DNA from: Odiellus spinosus
Taxonomy: Eukaryota; Arthropoda; Arachnida; Opiliones; Phalangiidae
Assembly (NCBI GenBank): GCA_963920705.1
Contig: OY987229.1
Span: forward strand, 20,961,728 to 21,025,727
Reading direction: 5' to 3'
DNA: 64,000 nucleotides
Positions within the stretch are counted from its first letter, which is position 1; every line of letters begins with the position of its first letter. A program made the position numbers and the translations under genes. Under the pieces are notes generated by a model. The model did not search any database, was not told where the DNA came from, and saw nothing but the letters and a program-made list of their open reading frames with translations. Shown piece after piece: positions 12,807 through 26,550 of this stretch.

Positions 12807-13269
12807 GTATAGATATATACGTTTACCGAGCAGTTATTATTAGATAAGAGCCTCAATTCTGTACGTCGGCCGCAGGATGATGGCCAGGGAACTCGCGTGT
12901 ACGAAATTGGGATTTATGTTGTAATTACGAAGCTTTGAATTCTGCCAATGACAGGTGCGCATTTAACTGACATTTAATTAAAGCCTGGGCCCTGGATGCA
13001 TGGGCAGCCCCTATAGCGAGCATCGCTAGCAAACAGAAACTGTCTTTGACTCTTCTGATGGACGTTCACCGCGAGAGGGAAAGAGAGGGGAGAGTCAGGG
13101 CGGAAAAAGAATTAAAAAAAGAAGAGCCGCTTGTCAAAATGATGTTTGCTATTCTAAGAATGAAATTTAGCTTCGAGCTGTCTTAGTATCAAACCTGCAC
13201 GCCCGTAAAATGACCATGTACGGACATAAAGAAGGTAACTGAAAATAACACGAAAATAACAATATAGTA

Positions 13270-14385
13270 GGTGAATTTAGTCCAAAATTTACCTCTATCT
13301 TTAAATGGCCGTCACTTTTCACTACAAGCTCCTAGACCAAAACTGATTGCACCGTTAGAAAGTAGACATTCCGGTCATTAATTTACAATAATAAAATTGA
13401 CATGAGCCACTCGAAAAGGATGCCTCGCCACTAGATACAAATTGAGCAAAAAGTCAAAAATTTACCTAGATCTTTAAATGGCCGTAACCTTTCACTACAA
13501 GCTCCTAGACCAAAAGTTAATGCACCGTTAGAAAGTAGACATTCCGGTCATTAATTTCGAATAATAAAATTGACATGAGCCACTCGAAAAGGATGCCTCG
13601 CCACTAGATACAAATTGAGCAAAAAGTCAAAAATTTACCTCTATCTTTAAATGGCCGTAACCTTTCACTACAAGCTCCTAGACCAAAAGTTAATGCACCG
13701 TTAGAAAGTAGACATTCCGGTCATTAATTTCGAATAATAAAATTGACATGAGCCACTCGAAAAGGATGCCTCGCCACTAGATACAAATTGAGCAAAAAGT
13801 CCAAAATTTACCCCTATCTTTAAATGGCTATAACCTTTCACTACAAGCTCCTAGACCAAAACTGATTGCACCGTTAGAAAGTAGACATTCCGGTCATTAA
13901 TGTACAATAATAAAATTGACATGAGCCACTCGAAAAGGATGCCTCGCCACTAGATACAAATTGAGCAAAAAGTCCAAAATTTACCCCTATCTTTAAATGG
14001 CTATAACCTTTCACTACAAGCTCCTAGACCAAAACTGATTGCACCGTTAGAAAGTAGACATTCCGGTCATTAATGTACAATAATAAAATTGACATGAGCC
14101 ACTTGAAAAGGATGCCTCGCCACTAGATACAAATTGACTAAAAAGTCCAAAATTTACCCCTATCTTTAAATGGCCGTAACTTTTCACTACAAGCTCCTAG
14201 ACCAAAACTGATTGCACCGTTAGAAAGTAGACATTCCGGTCATTAATTTCTAATAATAAAATTGACATGAGCCACTCGAAAAGGATGCCTCGCCACTAGA
14301 TACAAATTGACCAAAAAGTCCAAAATTTACCCCTATCTTTAAATGGCGGTAACTTTTCATTACAATCTCCTAGACCAAAACTGAA
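13270..14385. repeat. 173-bp satellite array
   Basis: Seven starts spaced exactly 173 bp (acc after aaaattt at 13291, 13464, 13637, 13810, 13983, 14156, 14329). The last unit breaks off near 14385. Substitutions distinguish pairs of adjacent units. Nucleosome-scale period, typical of satellite DNA. Confidence 0.95.
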
Positions 14386-16559
14386 TATGTTTTAAGAAAA
14401 TATAATCCACAGACTTTTAAAAAACGGGGGACCATTTCACTTTAAAATAAAACAAAATACTCGAATACTGATCTTTAAAAGTTAGAAATTCGATTTTCCA
14501 CCCGATCTTGATACAAAGTTCAATATATTTCACAAGTAATAAAAACAAAACAAAACAAAACCAATGTATACCTACTCAAATATCAAGTTTGTACTGTTAT
14601 TTCGAAAATCAACATTCAGAAAAATTCACAATATATTAGTTTACGTCTTATTAACATGAACTACTTGTTTCCATACGAGTTTTTAACAATATATATCAAT
14701 ACGCGTTAGTTTTGCTTCTTTATGTAAATTTCGCTCGCAATAAACACGTGTAAATATCCTATAAATGTATATTTTCCAAGCAAGGAAAACATGGTTTTAC
14801 TGATCGCGTGATCGTGTTCTCACGACATAATGTATCACGCGCGGCAAGGCTTTATCACGCGACAACGCTTCAGAAATTAGTTCAAATAAGGCATCGAGAT
14901 TAATTGTTTCCTTAGTCGAATGAGTAATTCGCGTTTATGGTTAATTCTTTGCCTTCTTGGAGAGTGTACGCTTCTACGCGATGTGTGTTTCAGTTATGTG
15001 TGTAGAACAGAAATTAATTAACTCCGCAACTGTCCATGCTTTAATTTAAATTGCTGTTTATCGTTTATGGGCGTTTCCGCAAATTAATTTTTGAGGAATT
15101 ATTCGTGACTAGAATCTAAAAGTTAAATGGAAACTTCAAACTTAAAATGGAACAGCTTTTGAATGACAGGGTTGCCACGTTGGAAAAGGTCTGGGAATAT
15201 CGTTGGAAAAGGTCTGGGAATATCGTTGGAAAAGGTCTGGGAATATCGTTGGAAAAGGTCTGAGAATATCGTTGGAAAAGGTCTGAGAATATCGTTGGAA
15301 AAGGTCTGGGAAAATCGTTGGAAAAGGTCTGGGAAAATCGTTGGAAAAGGTCTCGGAAAATCGTTGGAAAAGGTCTGGGAAAATCGTTGGAAAAGGTCTG
15401 GGAAAATCGTTGGAAAAGGTCTGGGAATATCGTTGGAAAAGGTCTGGGAAAATCGTTGCAAAAGGTCTGGGAAAATAGTAAGGGAAAAACCTGGAAAAGT
15501 AGGGAATTTGAATCTGAAAAAACTGTGGCAACTCTGAATGAGTTTTATATTATAAATAACCATTTTTGTAATCTTAAATTACCTGGTAATTTACCGATTT
15601 CTAACTCTAGTAATATGGCTTCAATATCGAAGTGTAGAGTTATCTCGATAAATTTAATGTACGTGTTGTTTCCTCTATTCAATGGTTATTACGTATACAA
15701 TTCGGCTCAATAGGCGTATTATCTATTATCGAGGCTTGTTGTAAGCGAGCTTTATGCGACAGAATATCTATATATACATCTATAGTTAGACAAGACTCGA
15801 ATACAATGTATATATCGCAACCAATATCTGTCATTTCACACAGTTGCTTGAAAGGTCTTCGGGAGGGAAGGGGGAGCGAAATAAGGACGGAAGACCAAGG
15901 CCTAGTTCGATCGATAATCAAGACAGCGTTGAAATATAACAGACGTATAATTTAAATACTCTACGCTTCTCTACGAAGAAATAAGCCTTAACTTACCAAA
16001 ATGACGAAACCATTGACTGAATGTCTCGTAAAAATTAATATCCTAGGCCTAGTAGAGTTCAAAGAAAGCTTTAAATTGAGACTAACTACCAGGGACGGAA
16101 ATAAGGAATTTTTCTTATTGGACAATTGTCCAGTAACCCCCCTTAAAAATTCAGAAGTTATCGGACATTTAACAAAATTACCGGGCAATGCTACATTTCT
16201 TGCATTGAAATGTACTTTTTTTTATCGGACATTTGTCCAGTGACCCCCTCTTAAAAATAAAAAGTTATCGGACATTTGGAAAATTTATCGGACAATGACC
16301 AGTGACTTGTGCTTATTTCCGTCCCTGCTAACTACTTCAAAATCGAACAACAAAATTTCAAAAATGGGCCCAAATAGTCAGGAAAAAATCCAAGAATTTC
16401 AAAATGAAATAATTTCGTTACAGATCAAGGAATTTATTTTTCAATCGTAGTTATTTATTTTAATGTATATTCATTATATTTTTGGTTATATCTTACTATT
16501 AACCCAATTTTTTTTAATATGATCGGTATGCAAATTAAAGCTGAAAATATGTTTTATAG
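14386..16559. other. No gene around K1
   Basis: At 16110-16300 there are three copies of tatcggaca-type sequence with gacatttgtccagtgacc, a small irregular repeat. Nothing else supported. Confidence 0.5.
15167..15536. repeat. Element K1: inverted ends around a 23-bp minisatellite
   Basis: Begins CAGGGTTGCCAC and ends GTGGCAACTCTG. Between them are about 13 copies of gttggaaaaggtctgggaaaa (23-bp period), then a unique tail (gggaatttgaatctgaaaaa) shared with K2. A 7-mer tgaatga occurs at both edges, overlapping the last element bases. Confidence 0.8.
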
Positions 16560-16566
16560 AAAAAAC

Positions 16567-16904
16567 CAGAAGTAGATGAAACCCTCCTTTGAAGTCTACT
16601 ACTCCAATGTTCGATATAGCGCTCCTCTCTGTATGGGTAAAATTCCCAATTTTACGAGATCGGAGGGGTCCTACTTCATACCCCCCTGTCTACGGAAAAT
16701 TGGAAATTCTCTCTCTCCACAAACGACGACGTTTTTTTGACGAACTCCAAGGCTGCTAGAGATATTCGCTCGACCAACTCCCGCTCCGAAAATATCTACC
16801 GTTAGGAGGCGTACGAATCGCGCTTTTTGAAACTAACCCATACAGAGAGGGGTAAACAAGACCCGGGAGTAATAGACTTCAAAGGAGGGTTTCATCGGCT
16901 TCTG
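16567..16904 (+). mobile_element. MITE family B, copy B2
   Basis: Left terminus diverged (CAGAAGTAGATGAAACC). Exact duplication aaaaaac (16560-16566, 16905-16911). Confidence 0.93.
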
Positions 16905-17244
16905 AAAAAACATATTTCGAAATTTAAAGTCGATTATTATTTTTTATTTCCAGATACGTCGTTTTCATATTTTTTCAAGCGTGGACATTATCATCATTGG
17001 ATTTCTCTGAATATTTTATCAACGACAAAATCAAAAATAATTGGACTTTTTCACCGGCTACCAAGCTTCGAGATTTTCAAACGCGTAAGTACCATTATTT
17101 TTATCCTAAAATTGTATTTTTGTACTGGCGCCTTTTAGATTGGTGTTCGTAATTTTTGATTGAGTAATATTTGAAAATTGTTCTTACGTTTTTGCGTAAT
17201 ACTATAGTGTTAAGCTTACTTTGATTTAACAATGTGTGACTTAA

Positions 17245-18235
17245 TTTAAGGGACAACGTTTTATGCGTGACTTCAATTTTAAGGGAAATTGTAGTATGTG
17301 ACTTCAATTTTAAGGGAAATTGTAGTATGTGACTTCAATTTTAAGGGAAATTGTAGTATGTGACTTCAATTTTAAGGGAAATTGTAGTATGTGACTTCAA
17401 TTTAAGGGAAATTGGAGTATGTGACTTCAATTTAAGGGAAATTGGAGTATGTGACTTCAATTTAAGGGAAATTGGAGTATGTGACTTCCATTTAAGGGAA
17501 ATTGGAGTATGTGACTTCAATTTAAGGGAAATTGGAGTATGTGACTTCAATTTAAGGGAAATTGGAGTATGTGACTTCAATTTAAGGGAAATTGGAGTAT
17601 GTGACTTCAATTTAAGGGAAATTGGAGTATGTGACTTCAATTTAAGGGGAATTGGAGTATGTGACTTCAATTTAAGGGGAATTGGAGTATGTGACTTCAA
17701 TTTAAGGGGAATTGGAGTACGTGACTTCAATTTAAGGGAAATTGGAGTACGTGACTTCAATTTAAGGGAAATTGGAGTATGTGACTTCAATTTAAGGGAA
17801 ATTGGAGTATGTCACTTCAATTTAAGGGAAATTGGAGTATGTGACTTCAATTTAAGGGAAATTGGAGTATGTCACTTCAATTTAAGGGAAATTGGAGTAT
17901 GTCACTTCAATTTAAGGGAAATTGGAGTATGTCACTTCAATTTAAGGGAAATTGGAGTATGTCACTTCAATTTAAGGGAAATTGGAGTATGTCACTTCAA
18001 TTTAAGGGAAATTGGAGTATGTGACTTCAATTTAAGGGAAATTCGAGTATGTGACTTCAATTTAAGGGAAATTCGAGTATGTGACTTAGTTTTAAGGTTA
18101 TAGGAGTAAATGTGACTTTGTTTTAAGGGAAAGGGAGTGTGTGACTTCATTTTAAGCGAAAGATATTATGTGACTTCATTTTAAGGGAAGATAGTGCCTT
18201 CATTATATTGTGTGACTTCAATTTAAGGTAATCGG
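17245..18235. repeat. 30-bp minisatellite
   Basis: About 30 units of ttcaatttaagggaaattgg+agtatgtgac, with degenerate edges. Variants (gtcac for gtgac, ggggaatt for ggaaatt, gtacgt) cluster in neighbouring units. Open in several frames because 30 is divisible by three; not coding. Confidence 0.95.
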
Positions 18236-19731
18236 AATAACGTGCGACTTTAATGACATTAAGGACTTTAATTTTCGTTAATTTAAGCTGATGTAAATGA
18301 TATGTGACTTCAATTTAAGGTCATGTTAATAATACGCGACTTTAATTAGTATTATTATCCTGATCATATTCAATATTACGTTTTCAAAATACAATTATAC
18401 AAAGCTGTTCATCTCTCTTCCTCCGAAACCTTTTAAAAAGATTGAATTGAAACTTAGCTTTAAAATTATACGCGTATATATATTCTGATAAGTGTATGTA
18501 CGCTTCGTATACATAAATCAGTTCGTAGCTCGAAGGCAAAAGGGCAAAATTTTGAGAAGCCAATTGGGCGATATATATCGCGACGGGTTGAACGGAGTAA
18601 GCGGATTAAAACTGGCAATGACACTCTATTAAAAGAGCGTGCAATATTCAGCCCCCGCAGCTGCAATCGAAAGACCTTTATAACTCCGTTTCTGTAATGA
18701 ATTGCACCCAAAAGTCATTCGTGACCGTTTTGAGGCCCGCGAATGTCTTCGTCTCGAAATGAAGTCATGAAGAGTCTGCAATAGGTTTAATACTATATCG
18801 TCCCCGTATTTGCCTAATCATTTGATTGTTTTAAATATGAAGTCCGTAAGCCCTTGTTGATATCTCCAATGATCTTGCTCATTTTGCCCCACCTTCTAGA
18901 GTATTTCGTCTTGATTTGATACTACGCGCGAATATATCCTCCCGTTATTTCTACGGGTTGTTTAATTAAAGAAAAAGGATGATATACCTTCTCACGCGAT
19001 GCTAGTTTCAAGGTGGGATAAAATTTTGAACGAATTAAAATTAAATTTTCGCTTTCCGATGGAAATCAACAAGATAAATCTGACGCGTGGCCCGAGGACT
19101 TTACCCCTTTTCAAATGTGTATATATCAACGCCCAATCTATTCCCCCCCCCCCCCCCCTAAAGAAATAGTTGCGTTAATTTAATCTACAAAGCTTGCCCA
19201 ATTTTCAAAAATCCAAAGATTTTTGCTGACTCATTCTGAAAACCAGAGTTTAACCTTTATTTTTTGTAAAACAAATCTAACCTAACCTTTTATCCATTAC
19301 ATATTTGGTTAGCAAAATTAATTTGGGCAAACTATATAGTAATTTATGAATGGAAGTTAATATTGAATAGTTTAGCAAATGTGAGGCAACTATCCATTTA
19401 AGGGTAGCTTTATACTTATAGGGTTCAGAATATTCTCGGTATAGGGCGATTTTAAATGCTGACTTAACACGTGATTAAAGTCGTGTATTTAAAGTAATCG
19501 TATTAGAGATAATTCGGGTTTTTAGCCCAAAATGTAAAAAAATGAATAATTTTAGAATATTTAAAAACTAACCCTTTATGGTGGATAATATGCTGTTAAA
19601 GTACTTCGGTAATTGGTTAAAAAACTCTTAATACGTAATGTTTTTTGCCGTATAATTAGTTTTTAACACGATTTGAATAAAGCTAATTCACGTTTTTTGG
19701 TTTTGTTAGTAGAAGTATATAATGGAATTGA

Positions 19732-20381
19732 AGGGAGAATGCAAGTGACCTTTTATCGATTTCTTGTCGTTTAAATAGGCTTAAAAATATCAAATATTAA
19801 ACTACAAATAAATTTAAAGCAAAATTTAACAAAATAGGCTTAGCTGGATTCATGGAGATCACCTTAACTTTCCCCTATAAGGACTACCGACCAATGACAT
19901 TGATTTATGGTTCTTATACGGAGAATGTGGGATCTCCATGATCAATCTTATTGGTTGCTTATCTTTATACTAGTTAGAGATATCTCCATGAATCCAGCTA
20001 AACCTATTTTGACGGTAAGCTTTAAATTAGTTTAATCAAGAAGGATCAGATAAGGAGAGGAAATGTGGGGCTGCGTTGAGTTAGAGAGAGAAGAGCCAAC
20101 CTCCCACTCGGGTGGAAAGGGGGGATAGGAAATTCTCGAGGTAAACTGTTGTCACGTGGTCGCTAGCTAGCGCGTCTCATAAAGGATTCGTTTTACCCAC
20201 GTGACAACATTTTACCACGAAACGTCTCTACCCCCGTTCTCCCAGAGTGGGAGTTTAGGCCGACGCAGTAGGAACCGCGCCGTCCCCACATTTCCTCTCC
20301 TTATCTGATCCTTCTTGGTTTAATACTGTGGGATTAGACCTATCGATAAAAAAAAATCACATTTTAGGTTGCATTCTCCCT
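19732..20381. mobile_element. TTAA-type inverted-repeat element D1
   Basis: Termini AGGGAGAATGCAA and TTGCATTCTCCCT are flanked by TTGA (mutated TTAA) on the left and TTAA on the right. Inner inverted arms are aataggcttagctggattcat and its complement at about 19990. C2 is inserted in the right arm. TTAA targets fit piggyBac or Kolobok-type transposition, but no transposase is present. Confidence 0.82.
20037..20317 (-). mobile_element. MITE family C, copy C2 (nested in D1)
   Basis: 281 bp, exact duplication gtttaat (20030-20036, 20318-20324). It interrupts the right arm of D1. Confidence 0.93.
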
Positions 20382-21254
20382 TTAAATAAACGTTTGAATC
20401 AATCCTAAATTCTAAATACTGAGATGAACAACTTACTCAACTAAATTGTAACAGTAAAATTTAAATAAGAAAAAATTGTGGCAAGTCCGCGTCTTGGAAT
20501 AAATATCATTTCAGTCAGTTTTCCTAGTTTTTCCTGATAAAAGGGGAAAGTTATTGATATTTATTATATCTCATAGGAGAAAGGGTGCTTTCTATACGAA
20601 TTCATTGATAATGCGTCTTCTAGACGTAGACTTAAAGCCTTTCAGAGTCGGTGGTGTATATAATGTTAGGGTATACGTGATATGATGTATTAGGGCCTTG
20701 TTCTCGGTGACATATTAAGCTGGCCTTAGAATTCACGCCCGCTGTCATTACTTGATTTTATTTTTCCGCCTCGTAATTCAACGCGCGATTCAACGCGAGC
20801 ATCCCACCCGTCCAAACGAGTAAATCTTAATTTCACCGACAAGCGTAATGTCCCTGGTGACACATTATTAAACTCATTTTATTACCCATTATTTTTCCAA
20901 GCCTAGGGGTGTTGAAGGAATAAAGATTTTCTATAAGATCTCTTACACGCGTTAAAAAAAAAATCTTAGGTCTGTTTTCATGGCTTTAAAGCGTGGACAA
21001 GAACTTTTCAAATTGGATAACGACATAACCCTCTGGTACCTTCCTCGCGTACTTTGTACTCAAAATTCGTCTGCTATTTTCGCTTTCTTTGACACTAAAG
21101 TCCACTCTGGCGTTTCTTTTTCTCCTGAGGCTTATTTTCTAAACTAGGACTCTCCAATAGTTTGGTATTTAGTATTTTTAATTAAGATTCACTAATTAAG
21201 TAGGAGAGGGTGGGCTTAGAATAGCCCCACCCCCTACATTTGGGTACATAAATG

Positions 21255-22400
21255 AGTTAAAAAAGTTTAGGGAATTTTAAAATGAGCCTTAAAAGTCGGG
21301 GAATTTGAAAATGAATCCAAACAAATCCGGGGAATTTGAAAATGAACTCCAAAAAGGTTCGGGGAATTTAGAAATGAACCCAAACAAATTCAGGCGATTT
21401 GAAAATGTATCCAAAAAAGTCATGGAATTTGTAAATGAACTCAAAAATGATCACGGAATTTGTAAATAAACTCAAAAATGGTCAGGGAATTTGTAAATGA
21501 ACTCAAAAATGGTCAGGGAATTTGTAAATAAACTCAAAAATGGTCAGGGAATTTGTAAATGAACTCAAAAATGGTCAGAGAATTTGTAAATGAACTCAAA
21601 AATGGTCAGGGAATTTGTAAATGAACTCAAAAATGGTCAGGGAATTTGTAAATGGACTCAAAAATGGTCAGAGAATTTGTAAATGAACTCAAAAATGGTC
21701 AGGGAATTTGTAAATAAACTCAAAAATGGTCAGTGAATTTGTAAATGAACTCAAAAATGGTCAGGGAATTTGTAAATGAACTCAAAAATGGTCAGGGAAT
21801 TTGTAAATGAACTCAAAAATGGTCAGGGAATTTGTAAATGAACTCAAAAATGGTCAGGGAATTTGTAAATGAACTCAAAAATGGTCAGGGAATTTGTAAA
21901 TGAACTCAAAAATGATCAGGGAATTTGTAAATAAACTCAAAAATGATCAGGGAATTTGTAAATAAACTCAAAAATGGTCAGGGAATTTGTAAATGAACTC
22001 AAAAATGGTCAGGGAATTTGTAAATGAACTCAAAAATGGTCAGGGAATTTGTAAATGAACTCAAAAATGGTCAGGGAATTTGTAAATGAACTCAAAAATG
22101 GTCAGGGAATTTGTAAATGAACTCAAAAATGGTCAGGGGAATTTGTAAATGAACTCAAAAATGGTCAGGGAATTTGTAAATGAACTCAAAAATGGTCAGG
22201 GAATTTGTAAATGAACTCAAAAATGGTCAGGGAATTTGTAAATGAACTCAAAAATGGTCAGGGAATTTGTAAATTAATCCAAAAAATTCGGAAAATTCGA
22301 AAATGAACTCAAAAAAGTCGGGGAATATGAAAAAGAACAAAAAAAAAAAAAAGCCAGGGAATTTGAAAATGAACTAATAATGTCAGGGAACTTAAACAAT
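21255..22400. repeat. 31-bp minisatellite with cagggaat core
   Basis: More than 30 units of gtcagggaatttgtaaatga+actcaaaaatg, edges degenerate. Confidence 0.94.
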
Positions 22401-22929
22401 GACAAGGCTGTAGCATCTATTCCCTTTATCAAATTTTCTACTGTAAACTTACCACTTTAAATTTAAAATTTTATATAGAGCAGCGTGAAAACGTACCTTG
22501 ATCTCATTTGATTCTCGAAACATAAAACATGTCAATGTGTTTTCTTACTAAAATCATTGGCTGACTCTCCACCATAAATTTCTAACGTTTTAGGATATTA
22601 TTCATGAATGTTTTTTCTCCCTAAGTAAAGGGGGATTTTTTTGGGACCGTATTCTAAATGTCTTTCGACTTCTTTAGGGACCAAATTTTCCCCGTCTCTC
22701 TAACACACAGTCTTTATTTCTCTGTAATAAAAAAAGAAAGATTGGTGCGTTTTTTATGCTCCTTAAATTTTAATTACGCTTCGAGATTAAATTGGAAATG
22801 GGATGGCGAGTTAAGGGTATACTAGAAAATTTGCTACCTGATAATATTATATATTATAATTATTTTATATTTAAATCTCAGGCAGGTTCAGAATTTTAAT
22901 GAGAGTTCTAAAATTATAATTTGAAATTT

Positions 22930-23152
22930 GATTTGTATTTTCGGAAAGATGTTAAACAAACGATTCAATATTAGTTTACATAGATGAATGTTGTCAAGAA
23001 ATCGGAAATATTAGAGAAATTATTATATACTTGGCATAAATCAGGGAAATTTATTTAGTACCAGTTGGTGTACCTGGAAATATCAGGGAAAATTCACTAA
23101 TAAAACAAAAAATTAGGGAAATTAGGTTTTGAATTGTTGCATGAACCCTGTT
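22930..23152. repeat. Degenerate K-like repeat ending TTGCATGAACCCTG
   Basis: Irregular iterations of atcagggaaa/attagggaaa, closed by TTGCATGAACCCTG. The complement CAGGGTTCATACAA begins a similar stretch at 39306. Confidence 0.55.
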
Positions 23153-23168
23153 ATTATTATATATTATT

Positions 23169-23667
23169 CAGGGTTGCCACAGGTCAGGGAAAAGTCATGA
23201 AAAAGTCAGGGAAATTGAAAATGAATCAGAAAAAGTCAGGGAAAAATCAGGGAATTTGAAAATGAGCCAAATATGTCAGGAAAAAGCCAGGGAATTTTAA
23301 AATGAACCAAAAAAGTCAGGGAAAAGTCAGGGAATTTGAAAATGAACCAGAAAAGTCAGGGAAAAGTCAGGGAATTTTAAAATGAACCTAAAACGTCAGG
23401 GAAAATTCAGGGAATTTGAAGATCTTTCAAGAAGCTAGGAAATTACAATCATTATCTGCAGAAAAGATTCTCAGCTGACCGTGTCAGTTGTATAGATTAG
23501 AACAAAGATACGCCTGCAAAAAGTTTGGCGAACGCGATTATATAAAAAATAAAAGGTTAAAAATTGGATAGTATTAGCTTAAACGGTCAGGGAAATCGTT
23601 GGAAAAGGTCAGAAAAAAACCTGGATAAGTCAGGGAATTTGAATCTGAAAAAACTGTGGCAATCCTG
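23169..23667. repeat. Element K2: inverted ends around a 40-bp minisatellite
   Basis: Begins CAGGGTTGCCAC, ends GTGGCAATCCTG. The interior has roughly 40-bp units of gtcagggaaaagtcaggga plus atttgaaaatgaaccag. The right tail, from cgttggaaaaggtcag onward, matches K1. Confidence 0.8.
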
Positions 23668-24369
23668 TTTAAATTAGCTATAGGTTTTCTGAAATTTTTA
23701 CCGGTCTGAAGCATTTTAATTTAATGCATATTTTAACGCTTCTAATTATATATAAGTCTTAATTATCCCTTTTAATTTCGTAAGGATATATAGATTAAAT
23801 TATTATAATTAGAATTGTCAATGAAGTTGTGTTGCCTTTGCCCCCGAATGATATCTTCACCCATAACTTTGAAGCTCAGATGTTAGAACATTTCTACAGG
23901 GGTCAATATAAAATAGCACTATTTGTTTTTCCCCTAATTGTAGGCCTTTTTTAGCGCCCAGAAAACCTTAACACACGTTTAATTCTACACGAAGAATATA
24001 AAGTTAAATTTTAATTTATTAAAGTAAGGCTATCACCATTTTTTTGGGGTAAATTAAATTATTTTTATTTTTATTGGATGCTTGAAATTTAATCAACAAA
24101 ACTTGCTAATAATTAAGTTTCAAATTTTTAATAATTGTTTAAAATATATTAAAACTTTTGAATGACCAGGAAATAATATATTCCATTCTGAACTAAATTA
24201 GTTGAAGAATTATGCAAATTACTATTAGTAAAATTAACCTGAAAAGTTTTGAATGTGAAGTGCATATTTTTAAAAATCGGTAAATGCAGTAGTCTTTGAT
24301 TAAATTTGCATATTTAAGTTGTTTATATTTGTTTTTAACTTTATATTTGAAAATAAATTTTTAGAATCG

Positions 24370-24725
24370 TTAGGGAATTATAAAATGGGCCCACAAGGTC
24401 AGGGAAAAGTCAGTGAATTTTAAAATAGGTCCACAAGGTCTGGAAAAAGTCAGTGAATTTTAAAATAGGTCCATAAGGTCACGGAAAAGTCAGGGAGTTT
24501 GAAAATGGGCCCACAAGGTCTGGGAAAAGTCAGGGAATTTGAAAATAGGCCCACAAGGTCAGGGAATTTGAAAATGGGCCCACAAGGTCAGGGAAAAGTC
24601 AGAGAATTTGAAAATGGGCCCACAAGGTCAGGGAAAATTCAGGGAATTTGAAAATGGGGCCCACAAGGTCAAGGAATTTGAAAATGGGCCCACAAGGTCA
24701 GGGAAAAGTCATGGAAATAAAATAT
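24370..24725. repeat. 40-bp minisatellite with cagggaat core
   Basis: Units of gtcagggaaaagtcagggaa+tttgaaaatgggcccacaag, some lacking the first half, so spacing alternates. Confidence 0.9.
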
Positions 24726-26039
24726 TTCGATACAGATCAAGGAAATATGATAGGTTGACCTTAAATAAATTATTTTTAGATGAAAATATTCGCCTAAAGA
24801 TTCAGTTTTTTTCTCCTATACTTAGGAAAAAAAATGACCCTGATTGATAGAATGTGTCAAATCACGTCTAGATAAGTGTGCATTGTAAAATAAATCGCGC
24901 ATATGAGGCGCGTAAAATATGAAAATAAATAATTTAGAAATAACCAGGGAAAAAACTAGAAAAGTCATGGAATCTCGCTTCGAAAAACTTTTCCTAATCA
25001 TTCGGTGTGAAATTCCATACAACATAACATTAATTAATCTCAATTAAAATATAAAATTAATATAATTAAAAATATTTCATGCAAAAATATAAATCTAGAA
25101 TAAAATATTTACCTTTTTTTAAATCAAGTCTTCAATGTAGCGAAAGTTCTCTCTCAAAAAAAAAAAAACCAAAAAAACCAAAAAAAACCGACGTATATAA
25201 ATCAAATACTTTCAAAACGTCAAGTTTCTTTCCGATAATTCTACTTTCAGTTTGATTTAGTCTTTATACAACTGTATATATTAACAGTTAATACCCGTTT
25301 AATTAACTTTTAATTAAATTTAACTAAAACTAAACCGAAAAAAATATAAAAAATATTAAGTTTGTCTTCCCAAGTTCTTTTTTTTTCTTTCTTATATTGA
25401 AATCTTTTATATAAAAAAAATCAAAGAGCCGGCTTCGATTCCGAGCGAACGAAGATTAGAATTAAATGATGGTACTATGCAAACAGAAGTGTCGGTTAAC
25501 CAACCCTGTGGCCGCGAAGAACAGAGATCTAGAGAAAGAGAGAGAGATGTGTGGAAGGTTTTTGAGATCCGAATACTAGTGTGCCGAACAAAAACCCGTG
25601 TCGTTAGAAATACGGTCCCGCAACCGAAGTGAATACGATGCCGCTCTGGAATAAGGTTTTATAGAAAGAGTGGTAAGGATCGACAAATAAGGGTGTAAAA
25701 GGGGGATGGAAGGAAAACTAGGGCGCCGATCGTTGCGGCGACTGGTGGCAAACTGGCAAATTCGAAACTAAACCGGTAAAAGTATATATACGAAACGAGA
25801 TACACGCAGCCAAAAGAAGTGGATACGCTTATGCTTGGGTCATTCGTAGTTTTCTATTCCCCTTTCTGGAAATCCCAATTTTCTTATACGTAATTTTTGT
25901 ACTTCAAGTTGCGTCTTCATACGAGCTTGGCATTTATATCGTACGAGCTTACGATTATTATTATAGTCTATTGTTATACATTTTCTCCGTAGCATGCATA
26001 ATATGTAGAACTTAAGTTAGGGAAATGAGAAAACAAATA

Positions 26040-26550
26040 TTTCAAATCAAGGAATTTTGAAATTAAACTTTGCTTCCGAGATTCAGGGAATTTTTAAACT
26101 TTGCTTCCGAAATTCAGGGAATTTTTAAACTTTGCTTCCGAAATTCAGGGTTTTTTTAAAATTTGCTTCGGAAACTCCGGGAATTTTTAAAATTTGCTTC
26201 GGAAATTCAGGGAATTTTTAAACTTTGCTCCGGAAATTCAGGGAATTTTTGAACTTTGCTCCGGAAATGCAGGGAATTTTTATAATTTGCTCCGGAAATT
26301 CAGGGAATTTTTAAAATTTGCTTCGGAAATTCAGGGAATTTTTAAAATTTGCTTCGGAAATTCAGGGAATTTTTAAAATTTGCTTCGGAAATTCAGGGAA
26401 TTTTTAAAATTTGCTTCGGAAATTCAGGGAATTTTTAAAATTTGCTCTGGAAATTAGGGAATTTTTAAAATTTGCTCTGGAAATTCAGGGAATTTTTAAA
26501 ATTTGCTGCGGAAATTCAGGGAATTTTTAAAATTTTCCCTTTTAAATCAG
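26040..26550. repeat. 31-bp minisatellite, cagggaattttt type
   Basis: About 16 units of gaaattcagggaatttttaa+aatttgcttcg. Confidence 0.93.

Larger units (their letters stand above)
18236..21254. other. No gene outside D1/C2
   Basis: Includes a run of 17 C at about 19142-19158 and a diverged arm of element I at about 21030. Confidence 0.55.

Noticed and set aside
15123-15713. Overlapping ORFs rich in GKGLGKS/FPRPFPTI-type repeats
   Set aside because: Translation of the 23-bp repeat in K1 in several frames.
17341-18103. ORFs of 149 and 247 codons with decapeptide repeats
   Set aside because: Direct consequence of the 30-bp minisatellite; open on both strands.
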